A stretch of 64,000 bases of DNA from Erysipelotrichaceae bacterium (GCA_015059095.1 SVBA01000004.1:48118-112117), one strand, 5' to 3'; positions 35,925 through 46,811 are shown, counted from the stretch's first letter. The notes: a model not told the origin generated them from the letters alone. Translations and numbers: made by a program.

Positions 35925-35951
35925 TTAGCACTCCGGAAGAAAAAGTGCTAA
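35925..35951 (+). promoter_or_regulatory. CIRCE operator (HrcA binding site)
   Basis: TTAGCACTC, a 9-base spacer and AAGTGCTAA, one mismatch from the consensus TTAGCACTC-N9-GAGTGCTAA. It lies between the -10 box and the hrcA start, so HrcA binding would block transcription until heat stress occupies GroE/HrcA. Confidence 0.95.
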
Positions 35952-35964
35952 AAGGAGGTAAGAT

Positions 35965-36988
35965 ATGGGTTTATCAAGAAGAGACTTAATTCTTAAATAT
36001 ATTGTTGATTACTATATTAAGACTGCTTTACCAGTCGGTAGTCATACTCTTATTGAAGAATATGATCTTCCTTATTCAAGTGCGACTATTCGTAATGAGA
36101 TGAGTGAACTTGAACATATGGGATTGATTGAAAAGACACATACCTCAAGTGGAAGAATTCCTTCTACAAAAGGGTATAAATATTACATTGCAAACTTAAG
36201 AAATAAAAATGTTAATGATAATATTAAATATCAATTAGCAAACATCTTTACTCAAAGAGAAAAAAGTATTGAAGATGTAATTAAAGAATCTTGTGAAATT
36301 TTATCGCATATGACTAATCTTGCTTCGATAGTTTTAGGACCAAATGCTGAACAAGAACATTTAGTTTCGGTTCAAGCTATCCCATTATCTGATAAATCAA
36401 TGACAGCAGTTTTTGTTACAGATAAAGGATATGTTGAAAATAAAACATTCGTCTTAGATAAATCAATTAACATGAATGATTTACAAGAATGCATGAAGAT
36501 GTTAAATGAAAGATTGATTGGTTCTCCAATTTCTTCTTTAGTAGAAAGAATGGAAGCTTTAAAACCATTAATCAGTGATTACATTAAACAAAACGATGCA
36601 ATTTACCGCGTTCTTGCAGATGCATTAATTCGATTCACAGAAGAAAGAGTTTCATTATTTGGTCAATCTAAATTATTAAATCAACCAGAATTTAATAATG
36701 ATACATTAAAGCTTAAAAAGATGTTAGAACTAATTGAAAAACCAGAGAACATGACTAAATTCTTCCATTCAGAAAATGAAAGTAATGATAAATTAGAAGT
36801 ATTCATTGGTGAAGAAGACGAAATGAAAGATTTATCAGTAGTTAAAACTAATTTAAATGTTAATGGTCATTCAATTGGGAAAATAGCTTTAGTTGGTCCA
36901 ACAAGAATGGACTATGATAAAGTATTATCTGCTTTAGAATATGTAATTGAAAAATTTGAAGAAGCATATAACACTTTAGGAGAGGACG

Positions 36989-37017
<29 letters not shown>
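35965..37017 (+). CDS. hrcA: Heat-inducible transcription repressor HrcA
   Basis: A 350-residue repressor. The N-terminal winged helix shows RRDLILKYIVDYYIKTALPVGSHTL and SSATIRNEMSELEHMGLIEKTHTSSGRIPS, followed by a GAF-like core and a C-terminal dimerisation domain with NVNGHSIGKIALVGPTRMDYDKVLSALEYV. It represses its own operon through the two CIRCE sites just upstream. The AAAGGAGG 6 bases before the start is strong. Its 3' end overlaps grpE by 29 bases. Confidence 0.97.
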
Positions 37018-39422
<2,405 letters not shown>

Positions 39423-39435
39423 TTAGTAAATATTT

Positions 39436-39465
39436 TATGGTGGATATTTTATCCACCATATTCTT
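39436..39465 (+). terminator. Hairpin between dnaK and dnaJ (possible attenuator)
   Basis: An 11-bp stem (TATGGTGGATA / TATCCACCATA) with a 3-base loop, followed only by TTCTT. The weak T run suggests partial termination or an mRNA-stabilising/processing stem that would lower dnaJ expression relative to dnaK. Confidence 0.5.
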
Positions 39466-39485
39466 GTATAAATAGGAGGTAAATT

Positions 39486-40622
39486 ATGGCTTCAAAAAGA
39501 GATTATTATGAGGTCTTAGGCCTAAGTAAAGGTGCTAGTGAACAAGAAATTAAACAAGCACATAGAAAACTAGCAAAAAAATACCATCCAGATATCAATA
39601 AAGAACCAGGAGCAGAAGAAAAGTTTAAAGAAATTCAAGAAGCTTATGAAGTTCTTTCTGATCCGCAAAAGAAACAAGCTTACGATCAATTTGGTCATGC
39701 TGCTTTTGATCAAAATGGTGGAGCAGGAGCAGGTGGATTTGGTGGCTTCTCACAAGGTTTCCAAGATGTAGATTTAGGAGATATTTTTAGTTCATTCTTT
39801 GGTGGCGGTTCTAGAAGAAGAACAAATACTGGTCCTCAAAGAGGAAACGATCGTTTCATGACTGTTAGAATTAACTTTATGGATGCGATTAAAGGTAAAA
39901 AAATCGAATTAAATATATCTTTAGATGAAACTTGTTCATCATGTTCTGGAACAGGGGCAAGAACTCCAAATGATGTAGTTAATTGTTCATCATGTAATGG
40001 TAGAGGATATATTTCTAGAAGAGTACAAAATATCTTTGGTATGGTTCAAGAAACTCAATCTACTTGTCCTTCGTGTAATGGGGAAGGTAAGACAATTAAA
40101 GAAAAATGTTATGCTTGTAATGGGAAAGGCTTCAATAAAATTAAAAAGAAAATTGATGTCAATATTCCAGCAGGTATTAATAATGGTCAACAAATTAGAG
40201 TTTCTGGAAAAGGTGAAAGAGGTACTAGAGGTGGCCCTAATGGTGATTTATACATTGAAATTGTGGTCGATAGTGATAAATTCTTTAAACGTGAAGGAAA
40301 CGACATTCACGTTGAATTAGAAATGAGCATGGTTGATGCGGCATTAGGTTGTCAAATTGAAATTCCTACTGTTTATGGAAATGTTGATTTAAAGATTCCA
40401 GAAGGAACTCAAAATGGTCATGTTTTAAAACTTAGAGAAAAAGGTGTTAAAGATATTAGAAATGGTAATTTTGGTGATCAATATGTCCATATCAAAGTTA
40501 AAACACCAACTAAATTAACTACTGAACAAAAAGAATTATTAAGAAAATTCCAAGAATTTGAAGAAAAATCATCAAAAAATGAATCTTTCTTTGATAAATT
40601 GAAGAAAAAAATGAAAAAATAG
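39486..40622 (+). CDS. dnaJ: Chaperone DnaJ (Hsp40), type I
   Basis: A 378-residue type I J-protein: a J domain with HPD in KKYHPDIN, a Gly/Phe-rich stretch ([15 protein letters not shown]), four CxxCxGxG zinc repeats ([36 protein letters not shown]), then the client-binding C-terminal domains. It delivers unfolded proteins to DnaK and stimulates its ATPase. AGGAGG lies 7 bases before the start. It is the last gene of the HrcA regulon here; the terminator follows. Confidence 0.98.
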   Translation: MASKRDYYEVLGLSKGASEQEIKQAHRKLAKKYHPDINKEPGAEEKFKEIQEAYEVLSDPQKKQAYDQFGHAAFDQNGGAGAGGFGGFSQGFQDVDLGDIFSSFFGGGSRRRTNTGPQRGNDRFMTVRINFMDAIKGKKIELNISLDETCSSCSGTGARTPNDVVNCSSCNGRGYISRRVQNIFGMVQETQSTCPSCNGEGKTIKEKCYACNGKGFNKIKKKIDVNIPAGINNGQQIRVSGKGERGTRGGPNGDLYIEIVVDSDKFFKREGNDIHVELEMSMVDAALGCQIEIPTVYGNVDLKIPEGTQNGHVLKLREKGVKDIRNGNFGDQYVHIKVKTPTKLTTEQKELLRKFQEFEEKSSKNESFFDKLKKKMKK

Positions 40623-40626
40623 AAAT

Positions 40627-40653
40627 AAAGGACTTGTTTACAAGTCCTTTTAT
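40627..40653 (+). terminator. Rho-independent terminator after dnaJ
   Basis: AAAGGACTTG and CAAGTCCTTT flank a TTTA loop, followed by a short T run. Confidence 0.75.
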
Positions 40654-40698
40654 AATTTATTATAGAAGTATAAATATATTTATTAAGGGGGATAAATT

Positions 40699-41130
40699 AT
40701 GAAAAAATGTCCATATTGTAAAACTTTTATGAATGATGATGTTAATACGTGTCCTAATTGTTTAAAAGATATGTCATCTTTAAAGCCAATGCCAGAAGTC
40801 AATATTGTTGGAAAAAAGAAAAATTTAAATATGATAGTTTATGGTGCTATTTTAAGTGTTGGTGGAGTTATTGCTAGTTTATCTCAAACCATTAATAAAA
40901 AGAATTATCAAGTTAAATATGATGAGATTCTTGAATCAATTAAAAATGTGACTGAACAATCACAAAAAGATGTATTATTAGCAGAAGCAACTGAATATAT
41001 GTTATTAATTAGCGATTGTGAATTTAGAGAAATTGCTTTCTTAGTTTTAGCAGGATTAGGCCTAGCCTTAATTATTGCGACTTTAGTAATTTCTTTAGTA
41101 AAAAAATTTAAAAATAAAAAGGAGAAATAG
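40699..41130 (+). CDS. Zinc-ribbon membrane protein
   Basis: A 143-residue protein with an N-terminal zinc ribbon (C4, C7, C18, C21), a membrane helix at about 40-60, an exposed helical stretch and a second helix at about 112-136 followed by a Lys-rich tail. Such small zinc-ribbon membrane proteins are common in Firmicutes and their roles are unknown. A strong AAGGGGG lies upstream of the start. It ends 2 bases before ispD and is probably co-transcribed with it. Confidence 0.7.
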   Translation: MKKCPYCKTFMNDDVNTCPNCLKDMSSLKPMPEVNIVGKKKNLNMIVYGAILSVGGVIASLSQTINKKNYQVKYDEILESIKNVTEQSQKDVLLAEATEYMLLISDCEFREIAFLVLAGLGLALIIATLVISLVKKFKNKKEK

Positions 41131-41132
41131 TT

Positions 41133-41855
41133 ATGAATATTGCAATTATTTTAGCAGGTGGTTATGGATCAAGATTCTTAAATGAATCGAACAAATTCCC
41201 AAAACAATTCTATGAATTTTGTAGAAAAGAAGTTATAGCTTATTCTTTAGATACTTTTAATAAGCATCCTCAAATTGATAAAATCGTTGTTGTTTCTAAT
41301 TTTGAATATATTAAAAAGACTGAGGAAATTATTAAAAAATATAATTTTGATAAAGTTATAGGTGTAGTTTCAGGTGGAGTTACTAGACAAGCTTCTGTTT
41401 ATAGTGCGATTGAATTTTTATCTCAAGACGTGTCTTTAGGAAATCCAAACGTCCTAATTCATGATGCGGCTAGATTATTAGTTTCAAAGCAAGTTATTAC
41501 TAATAATATTAAGGCTTTAGAAGAATCAAAAGCAGTAACAACTATTTTACCATGCACTGATTCAATGATTATGTCTAATGATGGTCAAACTATTTCTGAA
41601 TCTTTAGATAGAAGTAAAATTTATGTTGTTCAAACTCCTCAATCATTCAAACTTGATTTATTGAGAAGTGCTCATAAGTTTGCGCAAACTCTAAATATTT
41701 TTGATTCTACTGATGATGCTTCCTTAATGAAATTATTAAATGAAGAAGTTAAATTAGTTCCAGGAAATAAAGCGAATATGAAATTAACTACAGAAGAAGA
41801 TTTAATTTTCATTAAAGCAATTTTTGAAAACTTACAAAATAAGGAAGAAGAATAA
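41133..41855 (+). CDS. ispD: 2-C-methyl-D-erythritol 4-phosphate cytidylyltransferase
   Basis: A 240-residue nucleotidyltransferase with the signature IILAGGYGSRF (the usual G-x-G-x-R-M/F loop), KQF, the HDAARLLV block and a C-terminal NMKLTTEEDLIF, all typical of IspD. It makes CDP-methylerythritol in the MEP isoprenoid pathway. IspG, a later enzyme of the same pathway, is encoded at about 54.4 kb. TarI-type ribitol-phosphate cytidylyltransferases are close relatives and cannot be fully excluded, but no tar genes are nearby. The stop and next start overlap as TAATG. Confidence 0.8.
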   Translation: MNIAIILAGGYGSRFLNESNKFPKQFYEFCRKEVIAYSLDTFNKHPQIDKIVVVSNFEYIKKTEEIIKKYNFDKVIGVVSGGVTRQASVYSAIEFLSQDVSLGNPNVLIHDAARLLVSKQVITNNIKALEESKAVTTILPCTDSMIMSNDGQTISESLDRSKIYVVQTPQSFKLDLLRSAHKFAQTLNIFDSTDDASLMKLLNEEVKLVPGNKANMKLTTEEDLIFIKAIFENLQNKEEE

Positions 41856-42640
41856 TGAAGTTAGAAGAATACTACAATAAATTCAATGAAGAAAAAAGAC
41901 TACTTTCTCGACATGGCCAAGTAGAATTTTTTGTTACGATGAATTATATTTTAGAGATTTTAGATAATGATTATTCTAAAAAGATTCTTGATGTTGGAGC
42001 AGGAACTGGAAGATATTCAATTTCATTATTTGAACAAGGATATAAAAATGTAACTGCAGTTGAATTATGTAAACCAAATATTGGTCAATTTAAGGCTAAA
42101 TTAAAGAAAAATAATTATGATATACCAGTTTATCAAGGTAATGCGATAGATTTATCTAAATTTGAAGATCATCAATTTGATGTCACTTTAATTTTTGGAC
42201 CAATGTATCATCTTCATAGTGAAGAAGATAAAATTAAAGTTTTGGAAGAGGCTAAAAGAGTAACTAAAGTCGGTGGATATATTTTAGTAGCGTATGTTAT
42301 GAATGATTATAGTATAGTTTCTTATGGATTTATTGATAATCATATTTTAGAATGTGTAGACAAAGGTGAAGTTGATTCTTCTTTCCATACTAGAATGAAT
42401 GAAGATGATCTTTATGATTATGTTAGAGTAGAAGATATTGATAATTTAAATAAACGAGCTAGTTTATCTAGAGTTGATATAATTGGAGTTGATGGACCAA
42501 CAGATTATATTCGTCAAGTTATCAATAAAATGGATGAAAAAACATTTGAATTATATAAAAATTACTGCTTAATTATTTCAAAACGAAAAGATATGATAGG
42601 TTGTAGTTCTCATACTTTAGATATTTTGAAAAATATTTAA
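41855..42640 (+). CDS. SAM-dependent methyltransferase (class I)
   Basis: A 261-residue Rossmann methyltransferase with motif I LDVGAGTGRYSISL, an acidic residue after the second strand (AVEL), GNAIDLSKF, and FGPMYHLHSEEDKIKVLEEAKRVTKVGGYILVAYV. The substrate is unknown. It starts on the last base of ispD (TAATG), showing translational coupling to that gene, though a link to isoprenoid synthesis is not implied. Confidence 0.8.
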   Translation: MKLEEYYNKFNEEKRLLSRHGQVEFFVTMNYILEILDNDYSKKILDVGAGTGRYSISLFEQGYKNVTAVELCKPNIGQFKAKLKKNNYDIPVYQGNAIDLSKFEDHQFDVTLIFGPMYHLHSEEDKIKVLEEAKRVTKVGGYILVAYVMNDYSIVSYGFIDNHILECVDKGEVDSSFHTRMNEDDLYDYVRVEDIDNLNKRASLSRVDIIGVDGPTDYIRQVINKMDEKTFELYKNYCLIISKRKDMIGCSSHTLDILKNI

Positions 42641-42700
42641 ATTTTACTATTGTAAAAATAAATTAAATCGTTAAAAATAAAATAGAGAGGTGATAAGAAT

Positions 42701-42772
42701 ATGGATGAGAGACCGAGTAAGTTAATTATTTATTTCAATAAGGCATATTTTTATCATGGTGATAATAAATAG
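42701..42772 (+). CDS. 23-codon leader peptide upstream of mgtE (proposed)
   Basis: A short ORF, MDERPSKLIIYFNKAYFYHGDNK, opens 10 bases after GAGAGG and ends with TAG inside the hairpin that precedes mgtE. The N-terminal M-D-E-R-P run places acidic residues and a proline at the start, reminiscent of the Asp/Glu/Pro-rich start of the MgtL leader of enteric mgtA, which destabilises ribosomes at low Mg2+. The peptide is not otherwise recognised. The combination of a good ribosome site, a complete short frame and overlap with the hairpin argues for a regulatory leader. A chance ORF remains possible. Confidence 0.5.
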   Translation: MDERPSKLIIYFNKAYFYHGDNK

Positions 42773-42784
42773 TGCCTTTTATAT
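42740..42784 (+). promoter_or_regulatory. Attenuator-like hairpin overlapping the leader ORF, upstream of mgtE
   Basis: AAGGCA (42740-42745) pairs with TGCCTT (42773-42778), and the inside continues as a long stem (TTATCA / TGATAA around a 3-base loop) with small bulges. It closes on a short TTTT run and ends 6 bases before the mgtE Shine-Dalgarno GGAGG (42785-42789). It can act as a weak terminator or block the ribosome site. A ribosome on the leader would hold it open. Confidence 0.6.
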
Positions 42785-42796
42785 GGAGGTGCTTTT

Positions 42797-44182
42797 ATGG
42801 ATTTTATTCAAGAGATTTTACAAATCATTAGATCTAATTTACCAGATCAACAAATAAAAGAAAAATTATTAGAATATCACGACTCCGATATTGCGGATGT
42901 TTTAGACTATTTAGATGAAGATGAAAGACTTCGCATTGCGAAGATTTTAGGCGTTGAAGAAGTTTCTGATGTCTTAACTTACATGGAAGACGCTGATGAA
43001 TTATTAGAACAAATTTCTGATGAAAAAGTTGCAGACATCATTGAAAACTTGGACGCTGACGATGCTGTTGACTTACTTCAAGAAATGGAAGAAGAAGACC
43101 AAGAGAAAATTTTGGAATTAATTGAAGATGAAGAAGTTAGAGAAGATATTGAATTAATTTTATCATTCGAAGAAGATGAAATTGGTTCTTTAATGACTAC
43201 TAACTACATTAATATTTTAGAATCTGATTCTGTCCAAAGCGCGATGAAAAAATTAATTGAACAAGCTTCAGAAAATGATAATATTTCAACTATTCTTGTT
43301 ACTAAAGAAAATGGTGAATTTATTGGTGCTATTCCACTTCAAGATTTAATTATTGCTAGAAAAAATGAAAAATTAGAAGATAAGATTATGTATAATTATC
43401 CTTCTATTACTGGTAAATCTAAAATTGATGAGTCAATTAACTCAATTAAAGAATACTATGAAGATATCATTCCAGTAGTTGATGATAAAAATGTGTTAAT
43501 TGGTGTTTTAACTGCGAATGATTTAGTTGAATTAGTAACTGAAGAAGCTACTGAAGACTACCACCGTTTAGCTGGGTTAACTGAGGAAGAAGAAGTTGAT
43601 GAATCAATCTTTCAATCTATTAAAAAGAGAATTCCTTGGCTTTCTTTATTATTAGTTTTAGGTCTAATTGTAACTAGTGTTATTTCTGCTTTTGAAAATG
43701 TTATTAATGCAGTAACAGGTGCAGTTGTTTTCCAATCGCTAGTCTTTGGTATGGCTGGTAATGGAGGAACTCAAGCTTTAGCAGTTACTTTAACTTCAAT
43801 TAATAGTGAAGATGAACTTTCTAAAAAGAAAGTATGGAAAATGTTCTTTAAAGAATTAAGAGTAGGCTTCTTAAATGGTTTACTACTTGGAATTTTAAGT
43901 TTTGTCGTCATCTTTGGTTTTATGGCTATTAGTAAACAAAATGTTATTGTTGGTACTCCTTATAATATCCAAGATGCATTATTAGTAGCAGCATGTGTAA
44001 GTGGATCATTATTATTATCTGTTACATTCTCAAGCTTAATAGGGTTATTATTTCCATTATTTTTCAAAAAGATTAAGATTGATCCTGCTGTTGCTTCTGG
44101 TCCAATGATTACAACTCTAAATGATATTTTATCAGCATGTATTTATTATGTACTTGTCGGTATATGCTTTGGTTGTTTCTAA
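42797..44182 (+). CDS. mgtE: Magnesium transporter MgtE
   Basis: A 461-residue MgtE of standard length: an acidic helical N domain (about 1-125) with repeated DADDAVDLLQEMEEED-type units, two CBS domains (about 130-255), a connecting helix and five membrane helices from about 280. Conserved elements include AGNGGTQALAVTL and the pore end DPAVASGPMITTLNDILSACIYY, whose Asp guards the channel. The cytosolic domains sense Mg2+ and close the pore. The leader ORF and hairpin immediately upstream suggest additional RNA-level Mg2+ control. A strong GGAGG lies 7 bases before the start. Confidence 0.97.
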   Translation: MDFIQEILQIIRSNLPDQQIKEKLLEYHDSDIADVLDYLDEDERLRIAKILGVEEVSDVLTYMEDADELLEQISDEKVADIIENLDADDAVDLLQEMEEEDQEKILELIEDEEVREDIELILSFEEDEIGSLMTTNYINILESDSVQSAMKKLIEQASENDNISTILVTKENGEFIGAIPLQDLIIARKNEKLEDKIMYNYPSITGKSKIDESINSIKEYYEDIIPVVDDKNVLIGVLTANDLVELVTEEATEDYHRLAGLTEEEEVDESIFQSIKKRIPWLSLLLVLGLIVTSVISAFENVINAVTGAVVFQSLVFGMAGNGGTQALAVTLTSINSEDELSKKKVWKMFFKELRVGFLNGLLLGILSFVVIFGFMAISKQNVIVGTPYNIQDALLVAACVSGSLLLSVTFSSLIGLLFPLFFKKIKIDPAVASGPMITTLNDILSACIYYVLVGICFGCF

Positions 44183-44247
44183 TTAATTAGAAAAATAGAA
44201 AAAAGAAGAATAAAAAGAAAAAATATTCACTTTTTTTCAAAAAGCAC

Positions 44248-44275
44248 TTGAATATTTCTATATTTTTGATATTAT
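44248..44275 (+). promoter_or_regulatory. Promoter of the tRNA cluster
   Basis: TTGAAT (44248-44253) and TATTAT (44270-44275) are 16 bases apart, about 30 bases before the first tRNA. The preceding bases 44183-44247 are A-rich and hold no other clear feature. Confidence 0.55.
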
Positions 44276-44304
44276 TAATAACGCATAAGAAATATATGCG
44301 TCTT

Positions 44305-44381
44305 GGCGGTGTAGCTTAGTTGGTTAGAGCGCTCGGCTCATACCCGGGAGGTCGAGGGTTCAAGTCCCTCTGCCGCTACCA
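44305..44381 (+). tRNA. tRNA-Met (CAT), elongator
   Basis: A 77-base cloverleaf with encoded CCA: GGCGGTG acceptor paired to TGCCGCT, D loop AGTTGGTTAGA, anticodon CAT at 44339-44341 in GGCTCATACCC, variable AGGTC and T arm GAGGGTTCAAGTCCCTC. It closely follows the elongator tRNA-Met sequence of Bacillus. Confidence 0.9.
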
Positions 44382-44409
44382 AAAAATTTATTAAGGATGT
44401 AGGAAAATT

Positions 44410-44485
44410 GGACCCATAGTTCAATGGTTAGAGCCCCCGTCTCATAAACGGGTAGTTGTAGGTTCAAGTCCTACTGGGTCCACCA
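44410..44485 (+). tRNA. tRNA with CAT anticodon, probably tRNA-Ile2 (lysidine type)
   Basis: A 76-base cloverleaf with encoded CCA: acceptor GGACCCA / TGGGTCC, anticodon stem CCCGT / ACGGG around CTCATAA (CAT at 44443-44445), T arm GTAGGTTCAAGTCCTAC. The GGACC acceptor and CTCATAA loop match Firmicutes tRNA-Ile2, in which TilS converts C34 to lysidine to read AUA. It has no three G-C pairs of initiator type. A second Met tRNA remains possible. Confidence 0.75.
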
Positions 44486-44492
44486 AACTTTT

Positions 44493-44583
44493 GCAGAAAT
44501 ACCCAAGCGGCTGAAGGGGATGGTCTTGAAAACCATTAGGGGATGAAAGTCCCGCGAGAGTTCAAATCTCTCTTTCTGCGCCA
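44493..44583 (+). tRNA. tRNA-Ser (TGA)
   Basis: A 91-base class II tRNA with encoded CCA: acceptor GCAGAAA / TTTCTGC, anticodon TGA at 44527-44529 in GGTCTTGAAAACC, a long variable arm (GGGGATGAAAGTCCC) and T arm GAGAGTTCAAATCTCTC. Confidence 0.95.
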
Positions 44584-44593
44584 TTAACAAATT

Positions 44594-44616
44594 AAAGAGA
44601 CTTCGGTCTCTTTTTT
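44594..44616 (+). terminator. Rho-independent terminator of the tRNA cluster
   Basis: AAAGAGAC and GTCTCTTT around a stable TTCG tetraloop, followed by Ts. Confidence 0.9.
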
Positions 44617-44675
44617 GTTTATTTTTAGTGATTTTTATTAGATAATATTTATAGTTACAGGAGAATAAATTACTT

Positions 44676-45359
44676 ATGAAAAAAATACTTTCATTATTTT
44701 TATTAGTTATCACTATGTTTAGTGTATTTATTTTTTCATCATGTTCTAATAAATATGTTGAATTAGAGGTTCCAGTTGAAAGATATGAAATAATTAATGA
44801 TGGAGGTAGTTTTGGAACAACAGTAATTCAATTTTATGTGACTGATGATTTTGAATATGATTTAGATCTTTTAAAAGATATTAAAATTAAATTTTCATAT
44901 AGACCAGAAAAATCGTTGAGTAGTAAAACGGTTACTGAAGAAGGCAAAGTAGATAGTTTTATAGGTGCAGATGATTCGTATTTCTATGTCAATATTAAAA
45001 ATAGAGTTGCTACTAACATTGAAAATCCAGTTGAAGTATTAAGTGTTAATGCAAAAATTGAAAAAAGATTTGTTAATGATGATTCTAATATTAAACCTGA
45101 AAAAGAACCATTATTTGGAATAGGAATGACTTTCTTAATTGGCTTAATTGTTAGTGTTTTAGGAATAGGAGCTTCTTATATTGGAATACAAGTAATTGAA
45201 GATGAAATGGGGAAGATTATTCATGGAGCAGGAATAGTATTACCAATTGTTTTTACAATTTTTACTTATTTTGTAGTTGGTATATGGCAAGGAGTTATTC
45301 TTACTTTATTTAATATCGCTCAATTAGTCTTGTGGTTTTTAGTAATAGGAAGAAATTAA
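44676..45359 (+). CDS. Lipoprotein with C-terminal membrane helices
   Basis: A 227-residue protein with a lipoprotein signal (lipobox FSSC, C23), an extracellular region of about 110 residues (KYVELEVPVERYEIINDGG...) and three hydrophobic helices at about 150-175, 188-210 and 208-225. A lipoprotein N-terminus combined with a polytopic C-terminus is uncommon, and no family is recognised. It could be a small membrane complex component. The gene stands alone between the tRNA terminator and its own terminator. Confidence 0.65.
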   Translation: MKKILSLFLLVITMFSVFIFSSCSNKYVELEVPVERYEIINDGGSFGTTVIQFYVTDDFEYDLDLLKDIKIKFSYRPEKSLSSKTVTEEGKVDSFIGADDSYFYVNIKNRVATNIENPVEVLSVNAKIEKRFVNDDSNIKPEKEPLFGIGMTFLIGLIVSVLGIGASYIGIQVIEDEMGKIIHGAGIVLPIVFTIFTYFVVGIWQGVILTLFNIAQLVLWFLVIGRN

Positions 45360-45363
45360 TATT

Positions 45364-45394
45364 AAACAACTTTCTTTTCGAGAGTTGTTTTTTA
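45364..45394 (+). terminator. Rho-independent terminator after the lipoprotein gene
   Basis: AAACAACTTTC pairs with GAGAGTTGTTT around TTTTC, followed by Ts. Confidence 0.75.
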
Positions 45395-45437
45395 TTTTCT
45401 TTAAAGTGATATAATACTAATATTAGGAGATGAGATT

Positions 45438-46391
45438 ATGATATTTTTAATTAATGGATTAGCAATCGGTGGAATAATAGGTATTAGTCTTTTATTAATT
45501 GTTTTAATAATTAGTTATATTTGTTATAGAATTGCTTTTTATAATAATCGTCAAGGAATAGGTAATAATTATTTTCCTGGTGGAGAAGAATATCAAATTT
45601 ATCGCCCTTTTATGAAAGAATTAGTTAAAGAACAAGAATTAATTCCTTATGAAGAAATATCTATTAAAACTAGAGATGGGAAAAAATTATATGCTAGATA
45701 CTATCATGTAGAAGATAATGCTCCTTTACAAATCCAATTTCATGGATATAAAGGTACAGGAATAAGAGATTTTTGTGGAGGAAATAAACTATCAAGAGAA
45801 TCAAAACATAATTCAATTTTAGTTGATCAAAGGGGTCATGGTAAATCAGATGGTTCAACTATTTGTTTTGGCATTAAAGAAAAATATGATGTTTTAGAAT
45901 GGATTAATTATGCATTAAATAGATTTGGTAAAGATACTAAAATTATTCTTGCAGGTGTTTCTATGGGGGCTGCTACTGTTTTAATGAGCAGTGAATTAGA
46001 CTTACCTAGTAATGTAGTTGGTATAATTGCAGATTGCCCATATTCTTCACCAAAAGCGATTTTAACTAAGGTTATGAAAGAAGATATGCATTTACCTGTA
46101 AAACTTTGTTATCCATTTTTATATTTAGGTGCTTTGATATTTGGTGGACTTAAATTAGATAAAAAAGGGGCAAAAGAGGCTGTAAAAAAGTCTAAAACAC
46201 CTATTTTAATAATTCATGGAAAAAAAGATACTTTTGTTCCTTTATCAATGAGTCAAGAAATTATTGAAAATGCAAGTTCATTTAAAGAATTACATATTTT
46301 TGATAATGCTGAGCATGGAATCTCTTATATGGTTGACCCAGAAAGATACGCTAGTATTGTTCAAGGGTTTGTTGAAAGGATATTAAAGTAG
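45438..46391 (+). CDS. Alpha/beta hydrolase with N-terminal membrane anchor
   Basis: A 317-residue protein: one N-terminal membrane helix (about 5-32), then an alpha/beta hydrolase domain with the oxyanion region QFHGYKGT, DQRGHGKSDG, nucleophile S175 in AGVSMGAAT, an acid in IIHGKKDTFVP and the final histidine in DNAEHGI. It resembles YqkD/FrsA-type hydrolases of Firmicutes. The natural substrate is unknown (acyl ester or peptide). It ends 1 base before the atpI-like gene, so it may be transcribed into the ATP synthase operon. A TATAAT sits at 45410-45415. Confidence 0.82.
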   Translation: MIFLINGLAIGGIIGISLLLIVLIISYICYRIAFYNNRQGIGNNYFPGGEEYQIYRPFMKELVKEQELIPYEEISIKTRDGKKLYARYYHVEDNAPLQIQFHGYKGTGIRDFCGGNKLSRESKHNSILVDQRGHGKSDGSTICFGIKEKYDVLEWINYALNRFGKDTKIILAGVSMGAATVLMSSELDLPSNVVGIIADCPYSSPKAILTKVMKEDMHLPVKLCYPFLYLGALIFGGLKLDKKGAKEAVKKSKTPILIIHGKKDTFVPLSMSQEIIENASSFKELHIFDNAEHGISYMVDPERYASIVQGFVERILK

Positions 46392-46392
46392 A

Positions 46393-46779
46393 ATGGAATT
46401 ATTTGAAAAGCAAACAAAGATTATTTATAAAGTATCAATTCTAGTTTATCTAGGATTATTTTTAGTATCTTCTTTTTGCTTTTTTATAGGTCAAATGTGG
46501 ATACCATTAGGCTTTTTATTAGGAGGAATAATTTCGATAATTAATTTTAAAATTTCATATGAATTTAGTTATTATTTAACTAAACCTACTGCAAAATATA
46601 AAGGATTAACTATTGGATTATATGGTTTAAGAATGCTTTTATATATTATCGGATTTTTAATTTGTATCATTCCACAAAGTTTTGGATATCAAATTTTCTT
46701 TTTTGGAACATGTTTAGCGTCTTATTTAGTACAAATGGTAATAAATGCAATCATTTTTAATAAAGTAAAAAAATACTGA
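46393..46779 (+). CDS. atpI: AtpI-like membrane protein (ATP synthase assembly)
   Basis: A 128-residue protein with four hydrophobic helices (about 10-30, 36-50, 72-92 and 98-122), the size and topology of the ATP synthase I family, and located directly upstream of atpB as atpI usually is. AtpI helps build the c-ring and possibly imports Mg2+. Sequence identity to AtpI is too weak to be sure without a profile search; position and topology carry the call. The TGA stop is consistent with the standard code. Confidence 0.65.
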   Translation: MELFEKQTKIIYKVSILVYLGLFLVSSFCFFIGQMWIPLGFLLGGIISIINFKISYEFSYYLTKPTAKYKGLTIGLYGLRMLLYIIGFLICIIPQSFGYQIFFFGTCLASYLVQMVINAIIFNKVKKY

Positions 46780-46811
46780 TTTAATATTGTGGAAAAATAA
46801 AAAAAAAGAGT

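Noticed and set aside
40699..42640. TarI/teichoic-acid interpretation of the cytidylyltransferase
   Set aside because: No tar genes are nearby and the window also encodes IspG, so IspD in the MEP pathway is preferred.
42641..42796. M-box or other known Mg2+ riboswitch ahead of mgtE
   Set aside because: The leader is short and none of the conserved M-box blocks could be found; a leader ORF and hairpin fit better.
44471..44713. An 80-codon open frame on the minus strand across tRNA-Ser
   Set aside because: It is antisense to the tRNA-Ser gene and its terminator; such translations of tRNA-Ser are a well-known annotation artefact.
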